From: Methanospirillum lacunae
GTDB taxonomy: Archaea; Halobacteriota; Methanomicrobia; Methanomicrobiales; Methanospirillaceae
Length of the DNA stretch: 64,000 bases
Direction: 5' to 3'
Assembly (NCBI RefSeq): GCF_003173355.1
Contig: NZ_QGMY01000007.1
Span: 62,001-126,000, forward strand
Every line of letters begins with the position of its first letter. Position 1 is the first letter of the stretch. The notes under the pieces were generated by a model. The model was given only the letters and a program-made list of their open reading frames with translations, was not told the origin of the DNA and did not search any database. Position numbers and translations under genes: made by a program. This document shows, one piece after another, positions 26,116 to 34,189 of this stretch.

Positions 26116-26122
26116 AAAAAAA
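26116..26122 (-). terminator. Oligo-T terminator of the tRNA operon
   Basis: Seven T on the minus strand, 4 bases after the end of tRNA-Asp. This is the usual way archaeal tRNA transcripts end. Confidence 0.6.
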
Positions 26123-26126
26123 CAGA

Positions 26127-26199
26127 CGCCCAGATCGGAATTCGAATCCGAGTCGTCGGCGTGACAGGCCGACATGATAGGCCACTACACTATCTGGGC
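26127..26199 (-). tRNA. tRNA-Asp (anticodon GTC)
   Basis: The minus strand folds as a 73-base cloverleaf. The acceptor arms GCCCAGA and TCTGGGC pair completely. The anticodon arm CGGC-CTGTCAC-GCCG carries GTC, and the T arm contains GGATTCGAATTCC. The discriminator is G, as expected for Asp. No intron is present and CCA is not encoded. It lies 11 bases downstream of tRNA-Tyr and is probably in one transcript with it. Confidence 0.93.
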
Positions 26200-26210
26200 A
26201 AATACAAGGA

Positions 26211-26316
26211 TCCCGCCTCCCGGATTTGAACCGGGGACATCGCGGTAGCTGCGCAGTTACCTCAAGCGGCAATCCATACTACAGCCGCGCACTCTACCAG
26301 TCTGAGTTAAGGCGGG
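26211..26316 (-). tRNA. tRNA-Tyr (anticodon GTA) with a 32-base intron
   Basis: The minus strand gives acceptor arms CCCGCCT and AGGCGGG, a D arm ACTC/GAGT, an anticodon stem CGCGG/CCGCG, and a T arm CCCGGTTCAAATCCGGG. Removing 32 bases between positions 37 and 38 restores the loop CTGTAGA, with anticodon GTA. The C1-G72 pair and discriminator A are archaeal Tyr identity elements. The mature length is 74 bases. CCA is not encoded; the window's own CCA-adding enzyme would supply it. Confidence 0.93.
26247..26278 (-). other. Intron of tRNA-Tyr
   Basis: Thirty-two bases interrupt the anticodon loop at the canonical 37/38 site. It should be removed by the archaeal splicing endonuclease at a bulge-helix-bulge formed with the anticodon stem. 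The exact ends are inferred from restoration of a standard loop. Confidence 0.8.
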
Positions 26317-26345
26317 ATATTGCCTCAATAGATTAGTACAAATTA

Positions 26346-26354
26346 CATAAATAG
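26346..26354 (-). promoter_or_regulatory. TATA box of the tRNA-Tyr/tRNA-Asp operon
   Basis: CTATTTATG on the minus strand lies 30-38 bases upstream of the tRNA-Tyr 5' end, which would place the transcript start a few bases before the mature end. Confidence 0.45.
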
Positions 26355-26465
26355 ATACCGGTCAGCAGATCTTTTCAATTTTTTGTTTTAGGTTTTTTTG
26401 TTTAAAGATCAGGCAACACTTTTACTGCACTGTAGAGGAATACTATAGAGTAATTTTGGTGTGTC

Positions 26466-28757
26466 ATGACAGGTATTCCTGATATTCTGTGGCTTGAAGA
26501 GATACGAAAGGAGGATATTCCATCAGTCGGAGGCAAAGGTGCATCTCTTGGTGAGATGGCATCCATCGGTCTCCCCGTTCCTCCCGCATTTGTGGTAACC
26601 AGTCAGGCATTTCGCCGTTTTCTGGTTGCAACCAATCTTGAAGATAAACTCTACGCACTTCTTGAAGACCTGGACGTAGACAACAATGATCTACTTGAAG
26701 AGGCGGCTGAAAAAGCAAAAAAACTTGTCTATGACTCACCGATGCCCACGGATCTAAAAGATGCTATAGCCCGGGCATATGAAAAGATGTCACGCGGAGG
26801 AAGTATCGTTGCTGCACGATCCAGTGCTACTGCTGAAGATCTCCCTGATGCCAGCTTTGCCGGGCAACAGGAGACTGTTCTCAATATTAAGGGGATTGAA
26901 AACCTGCTCAAAGGAGTTCAGGTCTGTTGGGCTTCTCTTTACGGGGCACGGGCGATATACTACCGGACAAAGCAGGGTTTCGAACATCACACAGTCAATA
27001 TCGCAGTAGTTGTGCAGCGCCTGGTGCCTTCAGAGAAAGCAGGGGTTATGTTCACCTCACATCCGGTTACCGGTGAATCCTTAACAATCATCGAGGGATC
27101 ATGGGGACTTGGTGAATCTGTGGTTTCAGGCTCAGTTTCTCCAGATAAATATGTCTTTGATCAGAGAACGGAACGGATTATTGACAAATTCATTGCAACA
27201 AAGCGTACCGAGATCGTAGCTGATGGAGAGTACGGAACAAAAACTCTTGATATTAAGCCTGACCGCCAGGAAATGCAGGTCCTCTCTGATGATGAGGTGA
27301 AACGGCTCGCTACATACGGAATTGTATCAGAAGAACATTATGGCGTTCCGCAGGATATGGAGTGGGGTATTGTCGGAGATCAGATATTTGTGCTCCAGTC
27401 AAGACCCATCACAACGATAAAATCGGGCGCTAAAAAGAACGGACAGGCAACAACATCTGGTGGCGCTGAAAAAGTAATTCTGCAGGGTCAGGGCGCATCG
27501 CCAGGGATCGCAAGCGGCAAGGTCGCCATTGTGTACGATGTCAAAGACATCGGCAAAGTAAATAATGGGGATATCATGGTCACCAGAATGACCAACCCTG
27601 ACATGGTCCCTGCAATGAGAAAGGTCTCTGCCATTGTCACTGATGAAGGAGGAATGACCTGTCACGCAGCTATTGTTTCCCGGGAACTTGGAACACCCGC
27701 TGTAGTAGGCACTAAAACGGGAACACAATTGCTGAAAGAAGGACAGATCGTCACGGTGGATGGAGAGAAGGGTCTCATCTATGATGGTATTATCGAGACA
27801 GTAAAGCAGGAAGCAGTCAGTTCAGCTGCACCGGTCGTAGTGGGTTCTTCAAAGATCATCACTGCAACATCAGTCAAGGTCAATGTTTCAATGCCTGAGG
27901 CGGCTGCCCGAGCAGCAGCAACCGGTGCAGATGGAGTTGGCTTGCTCAGAATTGAGCATCTCATTCTCGGTCTTAACAAAACACCTAACTGGTTTATCGA
28001 TAATCACCGGGAAGAGGAGTTTATTCAGGAACTTCTGAATGGGATCAAAGTAGTACTGGATGCATTTCCCGGCAAACCGGTATGGGTCAGGACCCTGGAC
28101 GCACCGACCGATGAGTTCAGGAACATGCAGGGCGGGAAGAGTGAGCCTATAGAGCACAACCCGATGCTTGGATGGAGAGGGATCAGGCGTGATCTCCAGA
28201 GTCCGAAACAGTTCAGACTTCAGATCGAGACCTTCAAGCGGCTCTGGGATCTCGGATACGACAACCTTGGAATCATGTTCCCGATGGTATCCCACCCGAA
28301 CGAATTCATCAAAGCAAAAGAAGAATTCAAGAGTGCAGGGGTGGACGTTGAGAATGTAGACCTCGGCATTATGATCGAGATCCCGGCAAGTGCGGTTATC
28401 ATCGAAGATTTCGTCAGAGCCGGGATTAAATTTGCTTCGTTCGGCACAAACGATCTCATTCAGTATACCATCGCTATCGACCGCAACAATGAGAATGTAA
28501 CTGATATGTACTGGCCAAAGCACCCGGCAGTACTGGCACTCATTGATCGGGCTATTAAAGCATGCCGCGAAGGGGGAGTTGAGGTCTCAATCTGTGGACA
28601 GGCAGGCAGTGAACCTGATATGGTCACCTGGCTTGTCCAACACGGGATCACCAGCGTCTCATCCAACATTGATGCAATAGCAAAGATCCGCGAGACAGTC
28701 GCCCGCACCGAGCAGCGCATTATTCTTGAGGGTGCACGAAAGAACTATGGTCTCTGA
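26466..28757 (+). CDS. ppsA: Phosphoenolpyruvate synthase
   Basis: A 763-residue enzyme that makes PEP from pyruvate and ATP, the entry to gluconeogenesis in methanogens. It has the N-terminal ATP-grasp domain (SVGGKGASLGEM, AARSSATAEDLPDASFAGQ), the swivelling phosphohistidine domain with EGGMTCHAAIVSREL, and the C-terminal PEP-utilising barrel with FGTNDLIQYT and the catalytic Cys in ICGQAGSE. The length is normal. The start is ATG. It begins an operon; mfnA overlaps its last 11 bases. Confidence 0.96.
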   Translation: MTGIPDILWLEEIRKEDIPSVGGKGASLGEMASIGLPVPPAFVVTSQAFRRFLVATNLEDKLYALLEDLDVDNNDLLEEAAEKAKKLVYDSPMPTDLKDAIARAYEKMSRGGSIVAARSSATAEDLPDASFAGQQETVLNIKGIENLLKGVQVCWASLYGARAIYYRTKQGFEHHTVNIAVVVQRLVPSEKAGVMFTSHPVTGESLTIIEGSWGLGESVVSGSVSPDKYVFDQRTERIIDKFIATKRTEIVADGEYGTKTLDIKPDRQEMQVLSDDEVKRLATYGIVSEEHYGVPQDMEWGIVGDQIFVLQSRPITTIKSGAKKNGQATTSGGAEKVILQGQGASPGIASGKVAIVYDVKDIGKVNNGDIMVTRMTNPDMVPAMRKVSAIVTDEGGMTCHAAIVSRELGTPAVVGTKTGTQLLKEGQIVTVDGEKGLIYDGIIETVKQEAVSSAAPVVVGSSKIITATSVKVNVSMPEAAARAAATGADGVGLLRIEHLILGLNKTPNWFIDNHREEEFIQELLNGIKVVLDAFPGKPVWVRTLDAPTDEFRNMQGGKSEPIEHNPMLGWRGIRRDLQSPKQFRLQIETFKRLWDLGYDNLGIMFPMVSHPNEFIKAKEEFKSAGVDVENVDLGIMIEIPASAVIIEDFVRAGIKFASFGTNDLIQYTIAIDRNNENVTDMYWPKHPAVLALIDRAIKACREGGVEVSICGQAGSEPDMVTWLVQHGITSVSSNIDAIAKIRETVARTEQRIILEGARKNYGL

Positions 28758-29856
28758 TGGTATCTCATCAGAATCCCTCTTCTGTTTTCTTGAAGAGTGC
28801 CGCCGTAGGGACATCTGCTGGGATCACATCCTCTCTTCAATGTGTACTCCACCCCACCAGGTTGCGGTTCGTGCGCACAATCTCTTCATGGAGACGAATC
28901 TTGGAGACCCGGGTCTTTTCCCCGGCACAGCCCATGTCGATGAACTCCTGATCCGCTGGTTTGGAGATCTCTACCATGCACCTGATGCCGGTGGCTGTTC
29001 TACATCAGGCGGGACAGAATCCAATATCCAGGTACTCAGGTTTACCAAGGCTGCAAAGAAGTCTGACCACCCCAACATCATTGTGCCGGCATCAGCCCAT
29101 TTTTCTTTTGAAAAAGCCTGCAGGATGATGGGCATTGAGATGCGGGTTGCTCCTCTAGACGGGCAGTACAGGATGGATATTCCAAAGACCGCTGAACTCG
29201 TAGATAAAGATACCTGCTGCCTCATAGGAATTGCAGGAACAACAGAGTATGGTATGACTGATCCCATCCCGGCACTTGGAAAACTTGCTGAGGAGGAGGA
29301 TATACACCTGCATGTTGATGCTGCATTTGGCGGACTTGTTCTCCCATTTCTGAAGGACGCACCACAGTTTGATTTCAAGGTCAGTGGTGTCGGATCGATC
29401 TCAGTAGATCCTCATAAAATGGGAATGAGTACTATCCCCTCCGGTGTACTAATGGTAAGGGATGAGGCCTGTTTCTGTAACCTTCTGGTGGACACACCAT
29501 ATCTCACAGTTAAGCAGAGTTACAGCCTGAGCGGAACCAGGCCAGGAGCTTCTGTTGCAGGAGCATATGCTGTTCTTGCCCATTTTGGAAAAGACGGGAT
29601 GGAAGCGATTGTTGCCGGTTGTATGGAGAACACAAGGAGGCTCACTGAGGGAATGGAAGCATACGGGGTCAAGAGGAAGATAACTCCTGATGTAAACGTT
29701 GCAACTTTCGAGCACACAGAAGTTCCTGAACCCTGGGCAGTATCCTATACCAGAAGCGGGGATTTGCGTATCGTATGTATGCCCCATGTTCATCGGGATG
29801 TGATTGAGAAGTTCCTTTCAGAATTTGGAGAATTCCATGATCGATCATCTAATTAA
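28747..29856 (+). CDS. mfnA: L-tyrosine decarboxylase of methanofuran biosynthesis
   Basis: A 369-residue PLP enzyme of the group II decarboxylase family. MfnA makes tyramine for methanofuran; in related archaea the enzyme can also decarboxylate aspartate to beta-alanine for coenzyme A. TSGGTESNIQ, HVDAAFGG and the PLP lysine in SVDPHKMGMS are present. The ATG at 28747 lies inside the end of ppsA and gives the usual N-terminus; an upstream in-frame start at 28726 is less likely. It overlaps hpt by 20 bases. Confidence 0.92.
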   Translation: MVSDGISSESLFCFLEECRRRDICWDHILSSMCTPPHQVAVRAHNLFMETNLGDPGLFPGTAHVDELLIRWFGDLYHAPDAGGCSTSGGTESNIQVLRFTKAAKKSDHPNIIVPASAHFSFEKACRMMGIEMRVAPLDGQYRMDIPKTAELVDKDTCCLIGIAGTTEYGMTDPIPALGKLAEEEDIHLHVDAAFGGLVLPFLKDAPQFDFKVSGVGSISVDPHKMGMSTIPSGVLMVRDEACFCNLLVDTPYLTVKQSYSLSGTRPGASVAGAYAVLAHFGKDGMEAIVAGCMENTRRLTEGMEAYGVKRKITPDVNVATFEHTEVPEPWAVSYTRSGDLRIVCMPHVHRDVIEKFLSEFGEFHDRSSN

Positions 29857-30385
29857 ATCACTTGAAACATGCCCGATTGTAAAAAAGGGAGAGTACAATT
29901 ACTTTGTTCATCCAATCACCGATGGTATTCCCAAAATAGACCCGGTAGTACTCAGAGAAGTTGCAGTCGGGATGATACATTTTTTGGATCTGCGCGATGT
30001 GCAGTACATCGTGGCAGCAGAGGCGATGGCAATTCCAATTGGAACCGCAATCTCACTGATGACTGATATTCCGGTAAATATAATCCGAAAACGCAGTTAT
30101 GGCCTTCCTGGTGAGCAGGAAGTTATGCAGCAGACCGGGTACTCAAAAGGGAAGATGTTCATCAATGGCCTGTCACCAGGAGACCGGGTTGTCATCGTGG
30201 ATGATGTAATCAGTACGGGAGGGACCATAAATGGCATCCTTCATACGCTCAATGAGATGGGGGTTGAAGTAGCCGGGATCTGTTTTGCAATTAAGAAGGG
30301 AACTCCGGATATCTCCATGCCTTACCACTATCTCGTTGCAATCGAAGTGGAAGACACGGTGAAGATCGTTGATCGCCAGCTTTGA
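29837..30385 (+). CDS. hpt: Hypoxanthine/guanine phosphoribosyltransferase, archaeal type
   Basis: A 182-residue purine-salvage enzyme that joins hypoxanthine or guanine to PRPP. The PRPP loop reads VVIVDDVISTGGT. The N-terminal KGEYNYFVHPITDG and VAAEAMAIPIGTA segments match the archaeal Hpt/APRT-like subfamily. The ATG at 29837 is internal to the end of mfnA and gives the typical MIDHLIKSL start. The next gene, dph2, starts 17 bases before its stop. The substrate choice between hypoxanthine, guanine and adenine is assigned by subfamily, not shown. Confidence 0.88.
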   Translation: MIDHLIKSLETCPIVKKGEYNYFVHPITDGIPKIDPVVLREVAVGMIHFLDLRDVQYIVAAEAMAIPIGTAISLMTDIPVNIIRKRSYGLPGEQEVMQQTGYSKGKMFINGLSPGDRVVIVDDVISTGGTINGILHTLNEMGVEVAGICFAIKKGTPDISMPYHYLVAIEVEDTVKIVDRQL

Positions 30386-31310
30386 TCTGATTTCAGAACT
30401 GAAACAACGGGGGGCAAAGAAGGTTGCCCTCCAGGCACCCGAGGGGCTTAAACGTCGTCTTTCTGAACTTGCCCAAGACCTGAAATCTGCCGGGTTTACT
30501 GTTCTTGTAAGTGGTGATCCCTGCTATGGTGCCTGCGACCTTGATATTGACCTGCTTAAAGATGCAGATCTATTAATTCACCTTGGTCATGCGCCAGTTG
30601 ACAAGACAGAACGGATTCTCTACGATATCTTCAGAATGGATTTTGATCCTGAAGTCGTTTTGAATGCAGTCCCCTATTTCACAAAAAACAGAATCGGTCT
30701 TGTTACAACAGTGCAGCATGTCCACCTAATCCCTGAAGTCTCTCGTGTTCTCGACGAGGCCGGGATATCAGTTACTGTTGGAGAGGGCTCCGACCGGACT
30801 CCCTATGCAGGCCAGATTCTCGGATGTTCATTCGAGGTGGCGCGAAGAACAGGAGAGTCAGAGATTCTCTACATTGGAACCGGGGTGTTCCACCCACTTG
30901 GTGTTCAGATAGCAACCGGAGCTAAGGTGATCGCCTGTGATCCATACACTAAAAAGATAGAGGAAGTAAACGGTGAGCGTCTGCTCCGAAGACGATATGC
31001 CCTAATCGAGAAGGTAAAACAGGCTGAGCAGATAGGGATTATTGTTTCACCAAAGAGTGGTCAGGCACGCAGGGAACTGGCCACAGAACTCGCATCCCTC
31101 TCTCCAAAAGCAATCCTTATCCAACTGCGGGAGGTGACGCCAGATCAACTGCTTAACCTTGGTCTCCCCTGTTACGTGAACACAGCCTGTCCGAGGCTTG
31201 CCTATGATGATCAGGTCAGATGGCCGGTCCCTGTACTCACCCCACAGGAGTTTGAAATTCTCTGTGGTATCAGGAAATTTGAGGACTACGAGGTAGACGA
31301 GATAAAATGA
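30369..31310 (+). CDS. dph2: 2-(3-amino-3-carboxypropyl)histidine synthase, diphthamide biosynthesis
   Basis: A 313-residue radical SAM-like enzyme that starts diphthamide formation on elongation factor 2. It transfers the aminocarboxypropyl group of SAM to a histidine, using a [4Fe-4S] cluster bound by three cysteines from separate domains: one in GDPCYGACD, one in ILGCSF, and one in NTACPRLA. All three are present. TTG at 30369 is the likely start because it lies just before the conserved FDLISELKQRGAKKVALQ; it overlaps the end of hpt. Its stop overlaps the ATG of the next gene. Confidence 0.93.
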   Translation: MIASFDLISELKQRGAKKVALQAPEGLKRRLSELAQDLKSAGFTVLVSGDPCYGACDLDIDLLKDADLLIHLGHAPVDKTERILYDIFRMDFDPEVVLNAVPYFTKNRIGLVTTVQHVHLIPEVSRVLDEAGISVTVGEGSDRTPYAGQILGCSFEVARRTGESEILYIGTGVFHPLGVQIATGAKVIACDPYTKKIEEVNGERLLRRRYALIEKVKQAEQIGIIVSPKSGQARRELATELASLSPKAILIQLREVTPDQLLNLGLPCYVNTACPRLAYDDQVRWPVPVLTPQEFEILCGIRKFEDYEVDEIK

Positions 31311-31921
31311 AACTTCGTAAACTCGAGATACTTCTTGAACAGGTCACAGGTTTTTCACACCCCCTCCCTGAACGAGAACAATACCAGACTCCTGCCCCGC
31401 TTGCTGCACGCCTTCTCTATACCGCGTTTCTTGCCGGTGATATTTCTGACCTGCGTGTACTTGAACTTGGATCAGGTACCGGAATCCTCGGGATTGGAGC
31501 AGCGTTGCTTGGGGCAGGTGAAGTGGTAGGAGTTGAGATCGATCAGGAGGCAACCAGAATTGCTGAAGAGAACGCAAATAAACTCAAAACCAAGATCTCG
31601 TTTATTGATGCTGACCTTTCAAACCCCGTGACCTGGGATAAGGTTCCGGGGGCAGATACTGTAATCATGAACCCTCCTTTCGGGGCTCAAGTACAGCATG
31701 CTGACAGGCCTTTCATAGATCTCGCACTCTCACGTGCAGAGGTTGTGTATGGGATCTTCAATGCTGGATCAGAACAGTTCATTCGGCAATATATCGCAGA
31801 CCGGGCAGAGATTGCCGGTGTAATCGCTGCAGAGTTCGCCATCCCCAGGACCTTCTTTTTTCATACCGAAGACAAACGTGATGTCCCGGTTGAAATTCTA
31901 GTTTTAAAACGAAGGACCTGA
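31307..31921 (+). CDS. METTL5-like rRNA N6-adenine methyltransferase
   Basis: A 204-residue Rossmann methyltransferase. Motif I is VLELGSGTGILGIGAALLGA, and motif IV is NPPFGAQ, of the N6-adenine type. Residues 1-35 (RKLEILLEQVTGF, QYQTP) match the COG2263 family, whose eukaryotic member METTL5 methylates 18S rRNA. It begins with ATGA overlapping the dph2 stop and is the last gene of the ppsA operon. Both dph2 and this gene act on the translation machinery. The exact rRNA site is inferred from the family. Confidence 0.88.
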   Translation: MKLRKLEILLEQVTGFSHPLPEREQYQTPAPLAARLLYTAFLAGDISDLRVLELGSGTGILGIGAALLGAGEVVGVEIDQEATRIAEENANKLKTKISFIDADLSNPVTWDKVPGADTVIMNPPFGAQVQHADRPFIDLALSRAEVVYGIFNAGSEQFIRQYIADRAEIAGVIAAEFAIPRTFFFHTEDKRDVPVEILVLKRRT

Positions 31922-31969
31922 TATTTCAGCCTGATAGATACAAATTATAAAAAAGGAATATCTGCAGAT

Positions 31970-32149
31970 TCAATCCTTAACCAGGATGAAACCAATCCCT
32001 GCAAACATAATTCCTGCAAGGAGGGCTACAATGCCTATTGCACCCTTGACTACATTGATAACATCTGGGAGGAAGAACCAGATGCCGTACGCACCTCCAA
32101 GAATCAGAACTATCCCGACAATAAGCATACCGAGTCCCATTTTGTCCAT
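31970..32149 (-). CDS. Small two-helix membrane protein
   Basis: A 59-residue protein with two hydrophobic helices (LGMLIVGIVLILGGAYGIWF and IGIVALLAGIMFAGIGFI) joined by a short loop. Similar small proteins are common in methanogens, without known function. The ATG at 32149 directly before DKMGLGM is preferred; a start 10 codons upstream is possible. It sits between the ppsA operon end and the DUF371 gene. Confidence 0.65.
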   Translation of the reverse strand: MDKMGLGMLIVGIVLILGGAYGIWFFLPDVINVVKGAIGIVALLAGIMFAGIGFILVKD

Positions 32150-32214
32150 ATTAAATATCCTCCTGTTTTCAGAATACATATTGATTACTGAATCCTAATA
32201 AAATTCACCTGCAA

Positions 32215-32706
32215 TTATTCTTTAATCAGGAGATTCAGGCCGGGTAGTATGCATGGTTCAGGGTTTTCATTAGGATAAGGATCCAATTCTGCAATGAGGG
32301 TGATATCAAGCCGTTCACCCAGTTTCAAAAGGGTGATCAGTTCACGGGGAAGCATCCCTGCTGTATAATCACTATACAGACCGATGGTACGCCCACAGGT
32401 AAATGACGACCTCCGCCAGACCATATCTGTCTGATGGTCAAGCAGGAGATTGGGAGAGCCAGAAGAGGTAACAGTCACCTCAACGTCTCTACATCGAAGT
32501 TCGGTTATGAGCCTACACCCAGGAGAGCGTATGAGTTCCCTGAATTGATCAGAGAGATCAACTGCCCCTTTTTCAGAGCGCACGGCAATGATACAGTTTC
32601 CTGACGATGAGAGGTGCTGTTCTGCAGTTATCTCGAAGGTGGTTCTGTGAGTTGCAGTCACTTCAGGGTGTCCGAATGCTGAGAACTGCTCCACTGCCCT
32701 TGGCAT
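32215..32706 (-). CDS. DUF371-family protein
   Basis: A 163-residue cytoplasmic protein of the archaeal DUF371/COG2090 family, recognised by GHPEVTATHRTTFEITAEQHL and NCIIAVRSEKGA near the start and a beta-rich remainder. The function is unknown. It is divergent from the zinc-finger gene, 30 bases away. It has a normal length and an ATG start. Confidence 0.85.
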   Translation of the reverse strand: MPRAVEQFSAFGHPEVTATHRTTFEITAEQHLSSSGNCIIAVRSEKGAVDLSDQFRELIRSPGCRLITELRCRDVEVTVTSSGSPNLLLDHQTDMVWRRSSFTCGRTIGLYSDYTAGMLPRELITLLKLGERLDITLIAELDPYPNENPEPCILPGLNLLIKE

Positions 32707-32736
32707 TTATACAGAGATATCTTCCATTGATAATGA

Positions 32737-33318
32737 ATGGATCAGATTGATATGTTCTGCACCACATGCGACGAAGAGACCGAGCATGACGTTTTGAGCA
32801 GGACCACAAACCAGGTGATCAAGTGCACTACATGTGGGACGGTTTCACGCATCCCTGTGCAAAAGGAACCTGCATTACTACAGATAAAGGCTATTGTGAG
32901 CAATGAAGGAGCATCATCAGTCTGCAGATGTGAGATTGCAGAGGATGAAGAGGTTGCAGTTGGTGATTTCCTTATCGCCGAGTCTGACGACGGAGAAGGC
33001 ACCGGTGTTGAAGTGATGTCTATTGAGTCAGGAGATAAGCGGCTTGACAAATCTCTGGGAAAAAATATTGACACCCTCTGGACCAGGGTCATTGATCAGG
33101 TTGTAGTACGCTTTTCAGTACACGACGGATGGCATACTACTCCACTCTATGTAAGATGTGAAGGTGACGAAAAGTTCGTTGTCGGTGATGTATATGTCAT
33201 CAAAGGCGTGAAGTCTCGTATCGGACACATCAGAATGAGAAACGGGGCAGTTACCAAAAGAAGAGGAAAGTTTGAGGTTGCAAACACCATCAAACGGATA
33301 TATGCATACCGTATCTGA
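32737..33318 (+). CDS. HVO_0476-family archaeal zinc-finger protein
   Basis: A 193-residue protein. An N-terminal zinc ribbon (FCTTCDE, then IKCTTCGTV) is followed by a beta-rich domain with VAVGDFLIAESDDG and a basic C-terminus (RMRNGAVTKRRGK). This matches COG1326, which is conserved across Euryarchaeota and suspected to bind nucleic acid, but its role is not established. ATG start; monocistronic and convergent with the FKBP-like gene, 5 bases apart. Confidence 0.85.
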   Translation: MDQIDMFCTTCDEETEHDVLSRTTNQVIKCTTCGTVSRIPVQKEPALLQIKAIVSNEGASSVCRCEIAEDEEVAVGDFLIAESDDGEGTGVEVMSIESGDKRLDKSLGKNIDTLWTRVIDQVVVRFSVHDGWHTTPLYVRCEGDEKFVVGDVYVIKGVKSRIGHIRMRNGAVTKRRGKFEVANTIKRIYAYRI

Positions 33319-33323
33319 CCACT

Positions 33324-34031
33324 TTATGATGAGGTGGACAACTGGGTAAGAGTAATATCAATCGTTGGATATCCGTAGTTGATTGTAACATTCTCATCAG
33401 TCATATCGGTGATCGTTGAGGTCCTCAGATATGTGGAGGGAGTTGCATTATCAACTGCGATCTGCGGTGTCTCACTGAATGCGATCGGAACCTGGGATCC
33501 AACTTTTGCTTTGGCAAAGGATTCTCCCGTGATATTAGCAAACTGGGCCCTAGACATCGTCCGGGTCATTTGGGTAGCACCTGGAATCTGCAGTGCCTTT
33601 GTGTCTCCAACTTTCATCCCGACAAGCCCATATGATATTGAATCAAGTTCAGGTCTGAAGAGCCCAAAGTCAATAAGACCTCCATTATTTGATGGATTCA
33701 TAACCTGGATAGGAACCAGATCACGCGTTTCTGAAATATTGACTCTGATCGGAAGTTTGTCACTCATCACGACAAGATTGCCTGCGTTTTGAGCCTGGAG
33801 ATAGATATTGGATGCGGTGGTTACGACCGGGCGGTTCTGCCCATCACGAATTGTAAAATCTACAGTCGCACTGTTCCCGGGTTTTGCCTGGCTGAAGATA
33901 TTGAGCCAGGACATCCCGAGCATGGAAAAGACCATGAAGACTGCTAGCAGGACACACGCAGTAACTACTGCGTATTTTGTCCAGTTTACTTCCTCCTTTT
34001 TTTCCACAGACTTATGCCGGAATCCTTTCAT
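33324..34031 (-). CDS. Membrane-anchored FKBP-like protein
   Basis: A 235-residue protein with one N-terminal membrane helix at residues about 18-38; the rest is outside the membrane. The central segment resembles FKBP-type prolyl isomerases: TVDFTIRDGQNRPV for the first strand and GLVGMKVGDTKALQIP for the core hairpin. The usual aromatic active-site residues are poorly kept, so isomerase activity is uncertain; a chaperone role for exported proteins is possible. The ATG at 34031 has a GGGTGA site about 11 bases upstream and is preferred over 34064. Confidence 0.65.
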   Translation of the reverse strand: MKGFRHKSVEKKEEVNWTKYAVVTACVLLAVFMVFSMLGMSWLNIFSQAKPGNSATVDFTIRDGQNRPVVTTASNIYLQAQNAGNLVVMSDKLPIRVNISETRDLVPIQVMNPSNNGGLIDFGLFRPELDSISYGLVGMKVGDTKALQIPGATQMTRTMSRAQFANITGESFAKAKVGSQVPIAFSETPQIAVDNATPSTYLRTSTITDMTDENVTINYGYPTIDITLTQLSTSS

Positions 34032-34189
34032 CCTTACTATGTCACCCTGCAATAAGATAAACATAATACTGCTTTTTCAGAGCAGATCAACCCGAAGATC
34101 GCTGGAAATGGAAAGGAAAAGTGGTGATGGTATTTACTTCTTATAAGAACCGAAGTCTTGAAGTCTGAAAAGACTGAATTACCAGTAAT

